From Rhizobium album (GTDB lineage Bacteria; Pseudomonadota; Alphaproteobacteria; Rhizobiales; Rhizobiaceae), in NCBI RefSeq assembly GCF_003122325.1, contig NZ_QFBC01000005.1, positions 248,001-312,000 of the forward strand: a stretch of 64,000 bases of DNA, read 5' to 3'. The position numbers and the translations under genes were made by a program. Below, in pieces: positions 35,133 through 43,761 of this stretch (position 1 is its first letter; the number at the start of each line of letters is the position of its first letter). The notes beneath the pieces were generated by a model. The model did no database searches. It saw only the letters and a list, made by a program, of their open reading frames with translations, and was not told where the DNA came from.

Positions 35133-35966
35133 TCAGGAAGACGGAAGGGATGCCGACTGGCGTTTCAGCGCACGGCGGCGGAAAACCTCGGCGGTGACGA
35201 CAAGCAGCAGTGCGGGAATGAGATTGAGCGTCGCCAGTGCCGGATAGATCGGCGATGATCCGACGGCGATGCCGCTATAGACGAAGATCGGCAGCGTCCG
35301 CGCCGTGCCCGCCAGCGAATAGGAGACGTAGAAATTGCCCCAGGAGAGCAGGAAGGCAAAGATGGCGGCGGAAAAGATCCCCGGCCACAGCAGCGGAAAG
35401 GTGATTTCGCGAAACACCTGCCAGCCTGTCGCGCCGGCATCGCGGGCGGCATCCTCCAGCGTATCGTCGAAGCCGTAGACCTGGACCGCGACGATGACGA
35501 GGGCGAACGGCGTGATGTAGACGACGTGCCCGATGACCACGGTGACAAGCCCGGTCGAAAAGCCGAGCCAGTTGCCGAGCACGGAGAACCACAACAGCAT
35601 GACGACGCCGAGCAGCAGTTGGGGAAACAGAAGCGGTGCGAACGTCACGGCCCGGAAGACCGATTGTAGACGGAAACGATAGCGGATCCAGGCGACGGCG
35701 CCGGCCGTGCCGAAGGCCGTGGCGAACACCATCGATATCGCCGCCACCACCGCGGAGTTCAACACTGCGGGGAAGAAATCCGGGCGGCTGACCAGTTCGC
35801 CATACCATTGCAGCGAAAACCCTTCGATCGGCAGGGTCAGGACCCGGCTCGACGTAAAGGAAAAGGCCACCAGCGTGATGATCGGCGCGTAGAAGAACAG
35901 CAGCAATACCAAGACGCTGCCGATGAGCAACGTATCGAGAAGGATATTCTTGAAGCGCGGCGACAT
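35133..35966 (-). CDS. Spermidine/putrescine-type ABC permease (PotC-like)
   Basis: 277-residue inner-membrane permease with about six hydrophobic segments and the EAA loop LEDAARDAGATGWQVFREIT. Its start shares one base with the stop of the PotB-like gene (TGATG). It is the second permease of the amine importer. Confidence 0.87.
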   Translation of the reverse strand: MSPRFKNILLDTLLIGSVLVLLLFFYAPIITLVAFSFTSSRVLTLPIEGFSLQWYGELVSRPDFFPAVLNSAVVAAISMVFATAFGTAGAVAWIRYRFRLQSVFRAVTFAPLLFPQLLLGVVMLLWFSVLGNWLGFSTGLVTVVIGHVVYITPFALVIVAVQVYGFDDTLEDAARDAGATGWQVFREITFPLLWPGIFSAAIFAFLLSWGNFYVSYSLAGTARTLPIFVYSGIAVGSSPIYPALATLNLIPALLLVVTAEVFRRRALKRQSASLPSS

Positions 35967-36841
35967 CAGGCGGCACTCCGCTGGTTCGGCCTGCGGCGCA
36001 AGGTCAGCGCCGCGGAGACGGCGAGCGTCAGCGCACCGATGGCGATGAGCACGAGGGTCAGCGCCGCCCCGAGCGGCCAGTTGACACGTGTTTCAAAACT
36101 CTGGCGGATCAGTTCCGACGCCAAGGGCGAGGTGCCGCCGCCGAGAACGCGGGGTTCGAGGAAGGCGCCGAGGCTGAGCACGAAGACCAGCACCGCGCCG
36201 GAATAAAGGCCCGGACGCGATAGCGGCAAGGTGACCTCGAAAAAGGTCCGCAGCCGCGAAGCGCCGGCATCATAGGCGGCCAGCACCAGGTCGCGGTCGA
36301 TGCGCACGAGCGACAGATAGATGGTGAACATCGGATAGGTGACGAGATTGTAGACCATGCCGATCATCGTGCCGGCCGGGCTGAACAGCAGGTTGAGCAT
36401 TTCCGGCGGGAAGCCGATATGCATCAGCAGCCAGTTCGCCACGCCGTTCTTGTCGAGGATGAGGATCCAGCCGAAGGTCTTGAGCACGGCATCGGTAAGA
36501 AAGGCGAAGATGATGAGGATCTGGATCTGCGTCTTGTAGGACTTGAGCCGCGTCGCCATTGCGTAGGCGGCGGGATAGGCGATCAGCACGCAGAGAAGCA
36601 CGCAGACCACCGCCATGCCGACCGTGCGCAGCATGATCGTCCAGTAATGCGGCTTGGAGAAGACCTCCGTCCAGATCTTCAGGTTCCAGGTCCAGGACAG
36701 GCGGTAATATTGCGTTGTCTGGAAGGTCAGCACCGCCGTCATCAACAGCGGGATGAGGAAGAAAACCACCATGACGATCGCCAGCGGCGCGACCATGGCG
36801 ATCAGGACAGGATCTTTCCAGGATTTCTGCTCGATCTGCAT
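35966..36841 (-). CDS. Spermidine/putrescine-type ABC permease (PotB-like)
   Basis: 291-residue permease with six hydrophobic segments and a divergent EAA loop (VLAAYDAGASRLRTFFEVTL). The ATG at 36841 is preceded by GGAG at proper spacing; a GTG two codons earlier would overlap the ATPase stop and is an alternative. It partners the PotC-like protein. Confidence 0.87.
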   Translation of the reverse strand: MQIEQKSWKDPVLIAMVAPLAIVMVVFFLIPLLMTAVLTFQTTQYYRLSWTWNLKIWTEVFSKPHYWTIMLRTVGMAVVCVLLCVLIAYPAAYAMATRLKSYKTQIQILIIFAFLTDAVLKTFGWILILDKNGVANWLLMHIGFPPEMLNLLFSPAGTMIGMVYNLVTYPMFTIYLSLVRIDRDLVLAAYDAGASRLRTFFEVTLPLSRPGLYSGAVLVFVLSLGAFLEPRVLGGGTSPLASELIRQSFETRVNWPLGAALTLVLIAIGALTLAVSAALTLRRRPNQRSAA

Positions 36842-36843
36842 GC

Positions 36844-37938
36844 TCACTCCGACAGAAGAAAGGCGTGAGCGGGCTGGAAACCGACCCGGACGCTTTCACC
36901 GACGCGGGCCGGCAGCACGATGGAGCCGGGCAGGTCCATGACGACGGCGGCGGGCAGGCCGGCAACGCGGATGCGATACTGCGTCGAGGCGCCCTTGATG
37001 AAATATTCCTCGACTTCGCCGTCCAGCACCCATTCGCCGGGAGACGCGTCGCCCTTGACGAACCGCGTGCTTTCCGGCCGCACCAGAAGCGCGGTGCCGG
37101 CGGCGGACAGGGCCGGCGAGACGTGCTCGGCCGGGATTTCGGCGGAGGCGCCCGGTATCAAGGGCGAGGTGACGGTCGCGCCGGCGGCGGTTTTCGTGGC
37201 GGTAACCGGCAAAAAGTTCGTCTCGCCGATGAAGCCGGCGACGAACATGTTGGCCGGACGGTAATAGATGTCGGCGGGCGTGCCGATCTGCACGACATGG
37301 CCGCTGCGCATGACGCAGATGCGGTCGGCAAGCATCATGGCTTCTTCCAGGTCATGGGTGACGAGGACGAAGCTGGTGCCGATCTCGCGGTGCAGCTTCT
37401 TCAGCTCCGCCTGCAGCGATTTCTTCAGCTTGGCATCCAGCGCGCTCATCGGCTCGTCGAGCAGCAGGACGCCGGGCTGGGAAACGAGCGCCCGCGCCAG
37501 CGCCACGCGCTGCTGCTCGCCGCCGGAGAGCTGCGCCGGGTAGCGGGTGAGATATTCCGGCTTGAGATGCATCAGGTCGAGCATGGCGCGGACGCGGCTG
37601 TCCGATTCCGGTTTCGCGACCTTCTGCAGTTTCAGCGGGAAACCGATGTTTTCGGCGACGGTCTTGTGCGGGAACAGCGCCAGCTTCTGGAAGACGATCC
37701 GTGTCGGCCGGTTGGCGGCGGGAACGCCGCGCATGTCCTTGCCCTGGATTTCGAGGCGGCCACCGGTCGGCTCCTCGAAACCCGCGAGGATCTTGAGCAG
37801 TGTCGTCTTGCCGCAGCCGGACGGTCCCACCAGCGCCAGAAATTCGCCTGCTCCGACTTCCAGGGAAACGCCGTGCAGTGCGCGCGCCGACCCGTAGTCC
37901 TTCACAATGTCGGCGGCATCGATAATGGGGCCTACCAA
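36844..37938 (-). CDS. Spermidine/putrescine-type ABC ATPase (PotA-like)
   Basis: 364-residue importer ATPase. Walker A GPSGCGKTT, signature LSGGEQQRVALAR and Walker B LLLDEPMSALD are intact, and the C-terminal 100 residues form a TOBE domain. The start is taken as TTG at 37938, since GAGGAAG precedes it and the protein then begins VGPIIDAADIV. The alternative ATG at 38019 would add 27 residues that span the intergenic hairpin and resemble nothing. Substrate class is polyamine or small organic cation by similarity. Confidence 0.87.
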   Translation of the reverse strand: MVGPIIDAADIVKDYGSARALHGVSLEVGAGEFLALVGPSGCGKTTLLKILAGFEEPTGGRLEIQGKDMRGVPAANRPTRIVFQKLALFPHKTVAENIGFPLKLQKVAKPESDSRVRAMLDLMHLKPEYLTRYPAQLSGGEQQRVALARALVSQPGVLLLDEPMSALDAKLKKSLQAELKKLHREIGTSFVLVTHDLEEAMMLADRICVMRSGHVVQIGTPADIYYRPANMFVAGFIGETNFLPVTATKTAAGATVTSPLIPGASAEIPAEHVSPALSAAGTALLVRPESTRFVKGDASPGEWVLDGEVEEYFIKGASTQYRIRVAGLPAAVVMDLPGSIVLPARVGESVRVGFQPAHAFLLSE

Positions 37939-37977
37939 GCTCAGCTTCCTCGATCTCTGAATAAAGAAATGGAACAG

Positions 37978-38004
37978 GACGGGCCGGCCCGGGGGCAGCC
38001 CGTC
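37978..38004. other. Hairpin after PotD-type binding-protein gene
   Basis: GACGGGC (37978-37984) and GCCCGTC (37998-38004), a perfect 7-bp stem with further GC pairing inside, between the binding-protein stop and the ATPase start. It supports the shorter ATPase start, since a coding role for this stretch is unlikely. Confidence 0.55.
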
Positions 38005-38025
38005 GCAACAGCATTTCACACCCGG

Positions 38026-39174
38026 TCAGCGGGCTGCAAGTTCTTCCTGCCAGATCGCCAGCATATCGTCGATATTCGGCGCGACGGTGTGGAACTGGCT
38101 GTTGTCCCAGGCCGTCCACATGTAGTCCATCTGCAGGGCCTTCTTCTCCTCTTCGGAGAACAGGGCTTCCGCCTTGCTGTTCGGCACGAGGTTGCAGGTG
38201 GCTTCGGTGATGGCAAGCTGCTTTGCGACTTCCGGAGAGACGATATACTTCAGGAAGTCGGCGGCGATCTGCGAATTCTTGCCGTTGTCGATGAGGCCGG
38301 TGGCCTCCATCCAGATGATGCCCTGCTTCAGGCCGTTCTTCGGCTCGGGGACGATCGACTGGATGTAGTCGTGGCCCTTCATGCGCAGGGCGGAGGTGGC
38401 ATAGGTGCCGCCGCCGATCAGCGCGCGGAACGAACCGTCGATCAGGCCCTTCTGGGCGACGGCAAGGTCGGCGACGATGGCGCGGGTGTTCTTGAAGGCG
38501 GCGCGCAGCACCTTGCGGACTTCTTCCAGCGCCGCCTCATCGAGTTCTTCGTAGGGGTTGATGCCGGCATAGAGGGCCAGCGGCATGATCGGCCAGTCAC
38601 CCCAATCGAGCAGGCAAATCTTGTCCTTGTAGGCGCTGTCGAAGACGGGCGCATAGCTGGACCAGGTCTCCAGCTTGTCGAACTTGGTGTTGACGGTCGG
38701 GCCGACCCAGCCCCAGCGCGTCGGCAGGCCGGTCGCCTTGCCTTCGAAGGCAAGCGGCGCGAAGGGGGCGCGAAACTGCGGATAGAATTCCGCAAACTGC
38801 CCGGCGAAATCCGCCTCGTCGATGAAGCGGCAGAAGCCGGCCGGACCCATGCGCTGGATCCACGGGCTGTCGGACGAAACGAGGTCGAAATCGCGCGATG
38901 CGCCGGCCGCCAGCTTGGCGAAACCGCCGGCGGAATCGGTGATCAAGTCGATGGAGATCGACGCGTCCTTCTGCTTCTGGAAGGGCTCCAGAATGCTGGG
39001 GGCGTTGTAGCCTTCCCAGCACATGTAGTTGAGGCTTTCGGCCGCCCTGGCATCTCGCGACGCCAGGAAGTTGCCGGCGACCGCGGCAAGGCCCAGACCG
39101 CCCATGCCCTTGAGGACCGAGCGGCGGCCGATGCTGCCGAATGTGTTGCCGATATCTGCTGTTCCCTTTTTCAT
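38026..39174 (-). CDS. Spermidine/putrescine-type periplasmic binding protein (Tat-exported)
   Basis: 382-residue PotD-like protein. The N terminus carries a twin-arginine motif (GRRSVLKG) followed by a hydrophobic stretch and ARAAESL, so export is probably by the Tat pathway near residue 43. Marks include NYMCWEGYNAPSILEPF and GRRWGWVGP-like loops (LPTRWGWVGPTVNTKF). It heads the transport operon 42 bp after the ligase gene on the same strand. Polyamine, aminoalcohol or similar cationic ligands are plausible. Confidence 0.87.
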   Translation of the reverse strand: MKKGTADIGNTFGSIGRRSVLKGMGGLGLAAVAGNFLASRDARAAESLNYMCWEGYNAPSILEPFQKQKDASISIDLITDSAGGFAKLAAGASRDFDLVSSDSPWIQRMGPAGFCRFIDEADFAGQFAEFYPQFRAPFAPLAFEGKATGLPTRWGWVGPTVNTKFDKLETWSSYAPVFDSAYKDKICLLDWGDWPIMPLALYAGINPYEELDEAALEEVRKVLRAAFKNTRAIVADLAVAQKGLIDGSFRALIGGGTYATSALRMKGHDYIQSIVPEPKNGLKQGIIWMEATGLIDNGKNSQIAADFLKYIVSPEVAKQLAITEATCNLVPNSKAEALFSEEEKKALQMDYMWTAWDNSQFHTVAPNIDDMLAIWQEELAAR

Positions 39175-39216
39175 TTTTTCCTTCCTCTCTTCTCACTATC
39201 GATCGACTGGAAATGC

Positions 39217-40569
39217 TCAGACGACACCGAGGTAGCGCCTGATCTCCCACTCGCTGACCTGCCTTTGGTATTCGGCATGTTCCACGGCGCGGCTTTCCGC
39301 GAAGCTTTCGACGAAATCATCCCCGAATGTTTCGCGGGCGAATGTGCTCGCCCGCAGGCGGGCGGATGCTTCGTGAAGATCGCGCGGGAAAACCGCCTGC
39401 GGTGCCGGCGTGCCGGCGTAAAAATCCTCGCCGCTGCTCGGCGGCGGCTCGATGCCCTCGCGGATGCCGGCAAGGCCGGAGCCGAGCAGCATGGCCAGCG
39501 CCAGATAGGGGTTGGTGTCGGCAGAGGGCACGCGAAACTCGATGCGGGTCGCCTCGGGCGTATCGTTGATGACGCGAATGGCAGCCGTGCGGTTCTGCAC
39601 GCCCCAGTTCGCCGCGGTCGGCGCCCAGGCGCCCGGCACCAGCCGCTTGTAGGCGTTGACTGTCGAGGAGCACATCGCCAGCAGTTCCGGCATGTATTTC
39701 AGGAGGCCGCCGACGAAGTGGCGGGCGGTCGCGCTCAATCCGTCCGGCGCGGAAGGATCGGCGAAAACGGCATTGCCGGCCTTGTCGCGCAGCGAAAGAT
39801 GCAGGTGCCCCGATTGACCGGACAGTTTTGGCGAAAGCTTCGACATGAAGCTCACCGTCTTGTTGTTGCGGGCAAAATAGGCGCGGGCGAAATTCTTGAA
39901 CAGCATCGCGTCGTCGGCCGACTTGATGCCTTCAGCATGCACCAGCGGCGCTTCGAAGCAGCCGGGGCCGAGCTCGGTGTGGATGGCATCGAGCCTGACG
40001 TCCATGGCCGCCATGGTCGCATCGAGGCCCTGCAGCAGGTCGCCGTAGAGCGCCGAGGTCTGCAGCGAATAGGTGCGGTTTCCCTGGGCGAAATGCGTCA
40101 GGTCGCGATATTGCTTCGCACGCATGCTTTCCGCCGTTTCGTCGAAGACGAAGAACTCGAATTCGAAGGCGGAATGGACGTCGAAGCCGAGGTCTGCGGC
40201 CCGCTCAAGCTGGGAGATGCAGACATTGCGCGGCGACCGGCGGCCGAACTCGCCACTGAAATCGGCCAGGCACAGTGCGGTATTTTCGGCGAAGGGATAG
40301 CGGCGGACGCTGTCGGCAAAAATCGTTGCCGAACGATCCACGAAGGAGCCGTCGCGATAGGTTCTCTCGGCGATATCCCAGAAATACAGGACCTCGCAGA
40401 AGGGATAACCGCCCTTGGCCAGCTTGACGGCTTTTTCCGCCGAGACGAGCTTGTCGCGGAATTCGCCTTCCGGATCGACCATGCCGATATGCACGGTGCG
40501 GGCACCGATTTCCTGAAGCTTTGTTTCGAAGGTTGTGGACGGATCGCTTGATTTCGGCATGGCTCTCAT
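39217..40569 (-). CDS. Glutamine synthetase-family ligase, probable gamma-glutamyl-amine ligase
   Basis: 450-residue GS-fold ligase. Catalytic-domain marks are FEFEFFVFDET (metal-binding Glu), QSGHLHLSLRD and the ATP/phosphate-binding segment ANWGVQNRTAAIRV. True GlnA lacks this kind of gene context; PuuA, IpuC and related enzymes attach glutamate to amines such as putrescine or alaninol as the first catabolic step. Linked to an amine-type importer and an alcohol dehydrogenase, gamma-glutamylation of an aminoalcohol or polyamine is the best hypothesis. Two ATG codons (40569, 40560) compete; neither has a strong ribosome site. Confidence 0.85.
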   Translation of the reverse strand: MRAMPKSSDPSTTFETKLQEIGARTVHIGMVDPEGEFRDKLVSAEKAVKLAKGGYPFCEVLYFWDIAERTYRDGSFVDRSATIFADSVRRYPFAENTALCLADFSGEFGRRSPRNVCISQLERAADLGFDVHSAFEFEFFVFDETAESMRAKQYRDLTHFAQGNRTYSLQTSALYGDLLQGLDATMAAMDVRLDAIHTELGPGCFEAPLVHAEGIKSADDAMLFKNFARAYFARNNKTVSFMSKLSPKLSGQSGHLHLSLRDKAGNAVFADPSAPDGLSATARHFVGGLLKYMPELLAMCSSTVNAYKRLVPGAWAPTAANWGVQNRTAAIRVINDTPEATRIEFRVPSADTNPYLALAMLLGSGLAGIREGIEPPPSSGEDFYAGTPAPQAVFPRDLHEASARLRASTFARETFGDDFVESFAESRAVEHAEYQRQVSEWEIRRYLGVV

Positions 40570-40614
40570 CTCAGTATCGGATTAAAGCCTAGGCGGGCCG
40601 CCGAGACATGGAAA

Positions 40615-40630
40615 TATCCCGATGGGGATA
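40615..40630. promoter_or_regulatory. Dyad in ligase/LuxR divergent region
   Basis: TATCCC-GATG-GGGATA is a perfect 6-bp inverted repeat in the 115-bp divergent region. It is a plausible operator for the LuxR-type regulator and lies about 46 bp upstream of the ligase start. Confidence 0.45.
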
Positions 40631-40684
40631 GAAGCACATGCGGCTGGCAGATAAAGCGTTGGGGAAGTGGCGGAAGGACAATCA

Positions 40685-41482
40685 TTGGACAGGGGATTTG
40701 CCGCGTGGAACAGCGCGGTCGCAGCCACCGTGGAGACCATCGGAACCCATGATTTTCCGCGGCGCCTGGAAGCGGCGCTGAAATCGATCATCGATTTCGA
40801 TATCCTGATGGTCTTCGGTTATGACGGGCCGGTCAAGCCGGTCTGCTGCTATCACAACATCGACGAGCACCGCGCCCGCACCGTGGTAGATGCCTATATC
40901 TCCGGTCCCTATCTCCTGGATCCCTTCTACGGTGCGGCCATGGACAAGAAGATCGGCGGCATGCGGCGGCTCAAGGATATGGCGCCCGACCATTTCTACA
41001 GTTCGGAATATTACAAGCAGCATTATGTCCGCACCGGCATCCGCGACGAAATCGGTTTCGTCTGCCGTCCGGCAAACTGGGCGGCCGTGGTGGTGAGTTT
41101 TACCCGCCCGACGACGGCGCCCGCCTTCGGCCGGCGCGAGCTTGCCTTGGTGCGCGACGCGGAACCGCTCCTGCGGGTGCTCGGCGAGCGGCACTGGCGC
41201 CGGGACGATCCGGCCTCGGGCGCTCCCCAACGCCTGTCATCGCCGCAAAATCCGATCAACGAAACGCTGAGCCGCATGACCGACGGTATCCTGACGCCGC
41301 GGGAAATCGAGATCACTTCGCTGATCCTACGGGGGCATTCGAACGCGTCGATCTCCGAAAAGCTGAAGATCACCGCGGGCACGGTGAAGATCCACCGCAA
41401 GAACATTCACCAGAAGCTGGACATCTCCAGCCAGGCCGAACTGTTCGGCATGTTCATCCAGCAGCTTTCCTCCTCGAAGTAG
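40685..41482 (+). CDS. LuxR-family regulator of the amine/aminoalcohol locus
   Basis: 265-residue regulator with a C-terminal LuxR/FixJ helix-turn-helix (LTPREIEITSLILRGHSNAS, then SEKLKITAGTVKIHRKNIHQ) and an N-terminal sensor-like domain of about 190 residues unrelated to a receiver domain, possibly GAF-like. It is divergent from the ligase operon, so it probably controls it in response to the amine. TTG at 40685 is chosen since GGAAGGA precedes it at good spacing; a GTG 18 bp earlier has its purine run directly adjacent. Confidence 0.82.
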   Translation: MDRGFAAWNSAVAATVETIGTHDFPRRLEAALKSIIDFDILMVFGYDGPVKPVCCYHNIDEHRARTVVDAYISGPYLLDPFYGAAMDKKIGGMRRLKDMAPDHFYSSEYYKQHYVRTGIRDEIGFVCRPANWAAVVVSFTRPTTAPAFGRRELALVRDAEPLLRVLGERHWRRDDPASGAPQRLSSPQNPINETLSRMTDGILTPREIEITSLILRGHSNASISEKLKITAGTVKIHRKNIHQKLDISSQAELFGMFIQQLSSSK

Positions 41483-41501
41483 CGCGGCAGAGAAAATTCC
41501 G

Positions 41502-41532
41502 GTTGACCTTCCAGTTACCGGAAGGTGCATAC
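41502..41532 (+). promoter_or_regulatory. CueR/HmrR-type copper promoter of copZ
   Basis: TTGACC (41502-41507), 19-bp spacer, then CATACC (41527-41532). The spacer holds the perfect dyad ACCTTCC-N7-GGAAGGT (41505-41525). It matches the copA promoter at 19817-19847 in spacing and arms. Confidence 0.88.
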
Positions 41533-41561
41533 CGGCACTATCGAAATCTCAGGAGCACATC

Positions 41562-41759
41562 ATGCTGAAATTTTCCGTCCCCGACATGTCCTGCGGCCAT
41601 TGCGTCGGCGCGATCACCAAGGCCGTCAAGGAAATCGATGCGACCGCCAAGGTGGATGCCGATCTCGACCGGCAGACCGTCTCCATCGAAACGCTTGCGG
41701 GCGCCGACAAAATCGCTAAGGCTCTCGACGACGCCGGTTATCCGGCAACGATTCAATAA
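41562..41759 (+). CDS. copZ: Copper chaperone CopZ (heavy-metal-associated domain)
   Basis: 65-residue cytoplasmic metallochaperone with the Cu(I) motif PDMSCGHCVGAI (CxxC). It delivers Cu(I) to CopA or to the regulator. It has its own MerR-type promoter 30 bp upstream. The family length is 65-70, so it is complete. AGGAG precedes the ATG. Confidence 0.92.
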   Translation: MLKFSVPDMSCGHCVGAITKAVKEIDATAKVDADLDRQTVSIETLAGADKIAKALDDAGYPATIQ

Positions 41760-41816
41760 GCCTGCCAAAGCGTCCGTCGCGGCGGTCGTGCCAAGGGAAA
41801 CACCCGGACCGCCGTC

Positions 41817-42179
41817 ATGCGTTTGCTTTATCTCTGTCTTGGCTGGATCATGGTCGGCGTCGGCATCGTCGGCGCCTTCCTGCCGGTGCTGCCCACCACA
41901 CCCTTCCTGTTGCTTGCCGCCTGGCTTTTTGCCCGATCTTCGCCGCGCCTCGAAGAGTGGCTGCTGTCTCATCGCATCTTCGGCCCGCCGCTTCGGGATT
42001 GGCGGGAGCGCGGCGCGATCAACCGGAAGGCAAAGATCACGGCCTGTCTCCTGATGGCGGCAAGTTATGCCGTCTTCTGGTTCGTCCGCCAGCCGGGGCC
42101 GCTGGCGGCGATCCTGCTGGCCGCCGTCATGCTCTGCAGCGCGACATTCATCCTCACCCGGCCGGACGGCCGCCGATAG
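41817..42179 (+). CDS. DUF454 (YbaN-like) inner-membrane protein
   Basis: 120-residue membrane protein with three or four hydrophobic segments. The marks GIVGAFLPVLPTTPFLLLAAW and FARSSPRLEEWLLSH are typical of DUF454. Function is unknown; in several bacteria it lies near metal or haem genes. It follows copZ by 57 bp and may share its copper-responsive transcript. Confidence 0.85.
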   Translation: MRLLYLCLGWIMVGVGIVGAFLPVLPTTPFLLLAAWLFARSSPRLEEWLLSHRIFGPPLRDWRERGAINRKAKITACLLMAASYAVFWFVRQPGPLAAILLAAVMLCSATFILTRPDGRR

Positions 42180-42215
42180 GTTGCGGCGTCTGGCGGACGT
42201 GAACCGCCGCTCCGA

Positions 42216-43751
42216 TCAGCGCCGGCCGGCCGCAAAGGTTTCGGCAATCGCCAGCACGGCGGCATGCACCGGCCCGGAGGTGATCGTCGGGATCACCGAG
42301 GCATCGACGATCGACAGGTTGTCCAGCCCGTTGAAACGCAGGTCGGCATCGACGATGGCGTCGGCATCCTTGCCCATCCGGCAGGTGCCGACCGGGTGGT
42401 GATGGGTGATGACCGCCCTGGCGATGAAATCGTCGATCTCGGCCGTGGTTCGGACACCTGGTCCCGGCAGCAGTTCCTCGGCTTTCCATGCTGTCAAGGC
42501 TTGTGCGCTGCCGATCTCGCGGGCGACGTCGAGTGCCCGGCGGAAGGTCGTCCGGTCGTGATCCGTCTGCAGGTAGGCGGGATCGATCACCGGCTTGTCG
42601 TGAAGATCCGGGCCGCCGATCGAAAGATAACCCCGGCTCGACGGATGGGTGACGCCGAACAGGAAGGTGTAGGCGAAACCGGGTGCGACGGCAGCAAAAC
42701 TCTCCGAAACCGAAGGTCCGGTGACGCAGCCGAGCACGATATCGGGCACACCCTTCGCCTCGGTGATGTCGGCGGCATTCAGGTACATCAGCGACTCGGA
42801 ATGCTGCAGCTTCGTCGGCGGCACGGCCTGGCTGGACCGGTAGACGTTGCCGGCGCCGAGCAGGTGGTCGTGCAGGTTTTGGCCGATTGCCGGCCGCGAC
42901 AGGCGGCATTCGACGCCGGCCCGGCGCAGGACGTCGGGATCGCCGAGGCCGGAGCGCATCAGAAGCAGGGGTGTCGCCACCGATCCCGTGGAGAGGATGA
43001 TCTCGTCGCCGGTGATCGTTTCGTCCCGCCCGTCGCGCGTGACGGCAAGGCCGGTCACCCGGTTGCCGTCGATCACCAGCCGATGCACCGAGACGCCGGT
43101 GAGGATGGTGAGATTGGGCCGCGCCCGCACATCATCGGTCAGATAGGCATCGGCGACGCTGACGCGTTTGCCGTCGCGGATGGTCAGCGAGTTCGGGGAT
43201 GTGCCGTTCAGGTTGCGGCCGTTGTGATCCGGCAGGGTCGGCACGCCGCGTTCATGCCCGGCGGCGATATAGGCACGGACGACGGGATTGACCTCTTCGT
43301 CCGGCAGCCAGACCGGCAGCGGCCCGTCGCCGCCGTGCAGTTCGGATGCGCCGCCGGAAAACCGCTCGCTGCGCAAAAAGCCCGGCAGCAGCCCGTCATA
43401 GGACCAGCGGTCGGAACCGGTTGCCTCGGCCCAGACGGCAAAATCGTCGGGATGGCCGCGGACATGCGCCATGGCGTGCAGGCAGCTCGATCCGCCCAGC
43501 ACCCTGCCGCGCGGCCAGGGATGGATGCGGTTCGCCGTGCCGGGCTGCGGCACGGTCTCGTAGGCCCAGTCGTAGTCGCGGCCCTGGATGAAGGGCCACA
43601 TGGCGGGTTTGGCGATGTCGGGATCGGTCGGCGCGACGCCGGCCTCGATCAGCGCCACCTGCCGGTCGTCGTTTTCGGACAGCCGCGCGGCGAGCACCGA
43701 GCCCGCCGAACCGCCGCCGACCACGACCACGTCGAAATGTTGTGCGGTCAT
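42216..43751 (-). CDS. GMC oxidoreductase, probable pyridoxine 4-oxidase
   Basis: 511-residue FAD enzyme; M. loti pyridoxine 4-oxidase is of similar size. The N-terminal FAD motif VVVVGGGSAGSVLAARLSE, GRVLGGSSCLHAMAHVRGHP and the C-terminal THHHPVGTCRMG are GMC marks. The active-site pair reads H450-x-H452 and, 42 residues on, Pro494 in TSGPVHAA, where most GMC enzymes have His or Asn. The same H-x-H and Pro spacing is reported for M. loti pyridoxine 4-oxidase (His460, His462, Pro504, from memory). It would oxidise pyridoxine to pyridoxal with O2. It ends the minus-strand ring-cleavage operon. Confidence 0.7.
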   Translation of the reverse strand: MTAQHFDVVVVGGGSAGSVLAARLSENDDRQVALIEAGVAPTDPDIAKPAMWPFIQGRDYDWAYETVPQPGTANRIHPWPRGRVLGGSSCLHAMAHVRGHPDDFAVWAEATGSDRWSYDGLLPGFLRSERFSGGASELHGGDGPLPVWLPDEEVNPVVRAYIAAGHERGVPTLPDHNGRNLNGTSPNSLTIRDGKRVSVADAYLTDDVRARPNLTILTGVSVHRLVIDGNRVTGLAVTRDGRDETITGDEIILSTGSVATPLLLMRSGLGDPDVLRRAGVECRLSRPAIGQNLHDHLLGAGNVYRSSQAVPPTKLQHSESLMYLNAADITEAKGVPDIVLGCVTGPSVSESFAAVAPGFAYTFLFGVTHPSSRGYLSIGGPDLHDKPVIDPAYLQTDHDRTTFRRALDVAREIGSAQALTAWKAEELLPGPGVRTTAEIDDFIARAVITHHHPVGTCRMGKDADAIVDADLRFNGLDNLSIVDASVIPTITSGPVHAAVLAIAETFAAGRR

Positions 43752-43761
43752 CTCGGCTGCC

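Noticed and set aside
36865-40551. Very long antisense reading frame (over 1,200 codons) across the ATPase, binding-protein and ligase genes
   Set aside because: It is a shadow of high-GC genes on the other strand: composition rich in Arg, Gln, Asp and His with no domain, while the opposite strand encodes well-recognised proteins with ribosome sites.
39217-40569. Housekeeping glutamine synthetase glnA
   Set aside because: The amine importer, alcohol dehydrogenase and LuxR context, and the sequence branch, fit a gamma-glutamyl-amine ligase.
42216-43751. Choline dehydrogenase betA
   Set aside because: No betaine aldehyde dehydrogenase or BetI is nearby, and the Pro in the active-site pair and the neighbours favour pyridoxine 4-oxidase.
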